NCBI GenBank assembly: GCA_964502145.1
Contig: CAZCVI010000068.1
Span: 1-40,187, forward strand
Length of the DNA stretch: 40,187 bases
Direction of reading: 5' to 3'
DNA from: CAZCVI01 sp964502145
GTDB taxonomy: Bacteria > Acidobacteriota > Aminicenantia > UBA2199
The position numbers were made by a program, and so were the translations under genes. This document shows positions 39,976-40,187 of the stretch, one piece after another. The notes below the pieces were generated by a model. It saw nothing but the letters and a program-made list of their open reading frames with translations, had not been told where the DNA came from and did no database searches. The first letter of the stretch is position 1. The number at the start of each line of letters is the position of its first letter.

Positions 39976-40187
39976 TTATCTTATTTTGCCTCTTTTCCAG
40001 ACCACTTTGCCTCTTTTCCAGACCACTTTGCCTCTTTTCCACCCTGACTCATCATTTTTCCAGACGACTTTGCCTCTTTGCCACCCTGACTCACCATTTT
40101 TCCAGTCTACTTTGCCTCTTTGCCACCCAATTTCATCATTTTTCCAGACCACTTTGCCTCTTTGCCACCCAATTTCATCATTTTTCC
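39976..40187. repeat. 21/42-bp tandem repeat array running off the window
   Basis: TTTGCCTCTTTTCCAGACCAC occurs as 21-bp units near 39983-40030, then as four diverged 42-bp units, each made of two 21-bp halves (TTTGCCTCTTTGCCACCC... and ...CATTTTTCCAGACCAC), to the last base. The units touch directly and differ by point changes, with no unique spacers. No open frame spans the array on either strand that I can follow. Confidence 0.85.

Noticed and set aside
39976..40187. Possible CRISPR array
   Set aside because: Units are directly adjacent or composite and diverge by point changes; there are no unique spacers of regular length and no cas genes in the window.
1..40187. tRNA or rRNA genes
   Set aside because: No cloverleaf with the usual T-loop sequence and no rRNA-like stretch was found on either strand by eye.

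Overview
The window looks like chromosome from an uncultured, probably strictly anaerobic bacterium. It carries [FeFe]-hydrogenase maturation genes (hydF, hydG, with an aspartate ammonia-lyase), a very large non-ribosomal peptide synthetase (NRPS) locus with its own style of domain organisation, hicBA and Rpn-type genes, and many short palindromic and tandem intergenic repeats. This mix reminds me of Candidatus Aminicenantes and related Acidobacteriota lineages. That placement is an impression: no rRNA or tRNA gene is visible to test it. Almost every promoter I can read is a sigma70-type pair with an exact 17-bp spacer.

Layout. 1-1002: repeat-rich DNA without a credible gene. 1003-1170: a two-cluster ferredoxin. 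1295-21324 (minus): a two-gene NRPS operon. The upstream gene (4781 aa) has four C-A-PCP modules plus a terminal C domain. The downstream gene (1882 aa) has half a C domain, one A domain, a PCP and a terminal C domain, and its A domain is interrupted between core motifs A2 and A3 by about 550 residues carrying a radical-SAM domain followed by a B12-binding-like domain. 21595-25164: thiD, a yifB/comM-type AAA ATPase and a secreted TPR-thioredoxin protein. 25250-30016: an accessory block with a ribbon-helix-helix regulator, an ATPase with a PD-(D/E)XK-like C-terminus, an Rpn-family nuclease gene, a HAD phosphatase and hicBA. 30315-34557: aspA-hydF-hydG. 34896-39348: a two-component operon in which two near-duplicate regulators flank a CHASE4-type histidine kinase, followed by a hot-dog thioesterase. 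39349-40187: repeats, including a 516-bp element bounded by 63-bp inverted repeats and a 21/42-bp tandem array that runs off the end.

How parts work together. The NRPS proteins should assemble at least five residues. The first protein opens with a DCL-like C domain and a COM-acceptor-like N-terminus, which suggests an upstream partner not present here. Both proteins end in C domains with a ...FGF tail, and no thioesterase, reductase, PPTase, MbtH or exporter is seen, so release and donor functions must lie elsewhere. The embedded radical-SAM/B12 unit is the best candidate for an undescribed system: it would place a radical modification, plausibly methylation at an unactivated carbon, inside the amino-acid activating domain. 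A second unusual point is the twin regulators: each has a normal receiver, then a degenerate NarL-like receiver whose active-site acidic positions have become cysteines (C148, C194, with C197 close by), then a LuxR-type helix-turn-helix.

Limits. All assignments come from reading motifs by eye. Adenylation specificity codes were aligned by hand to the GrsA PheA pocket and are approximate.
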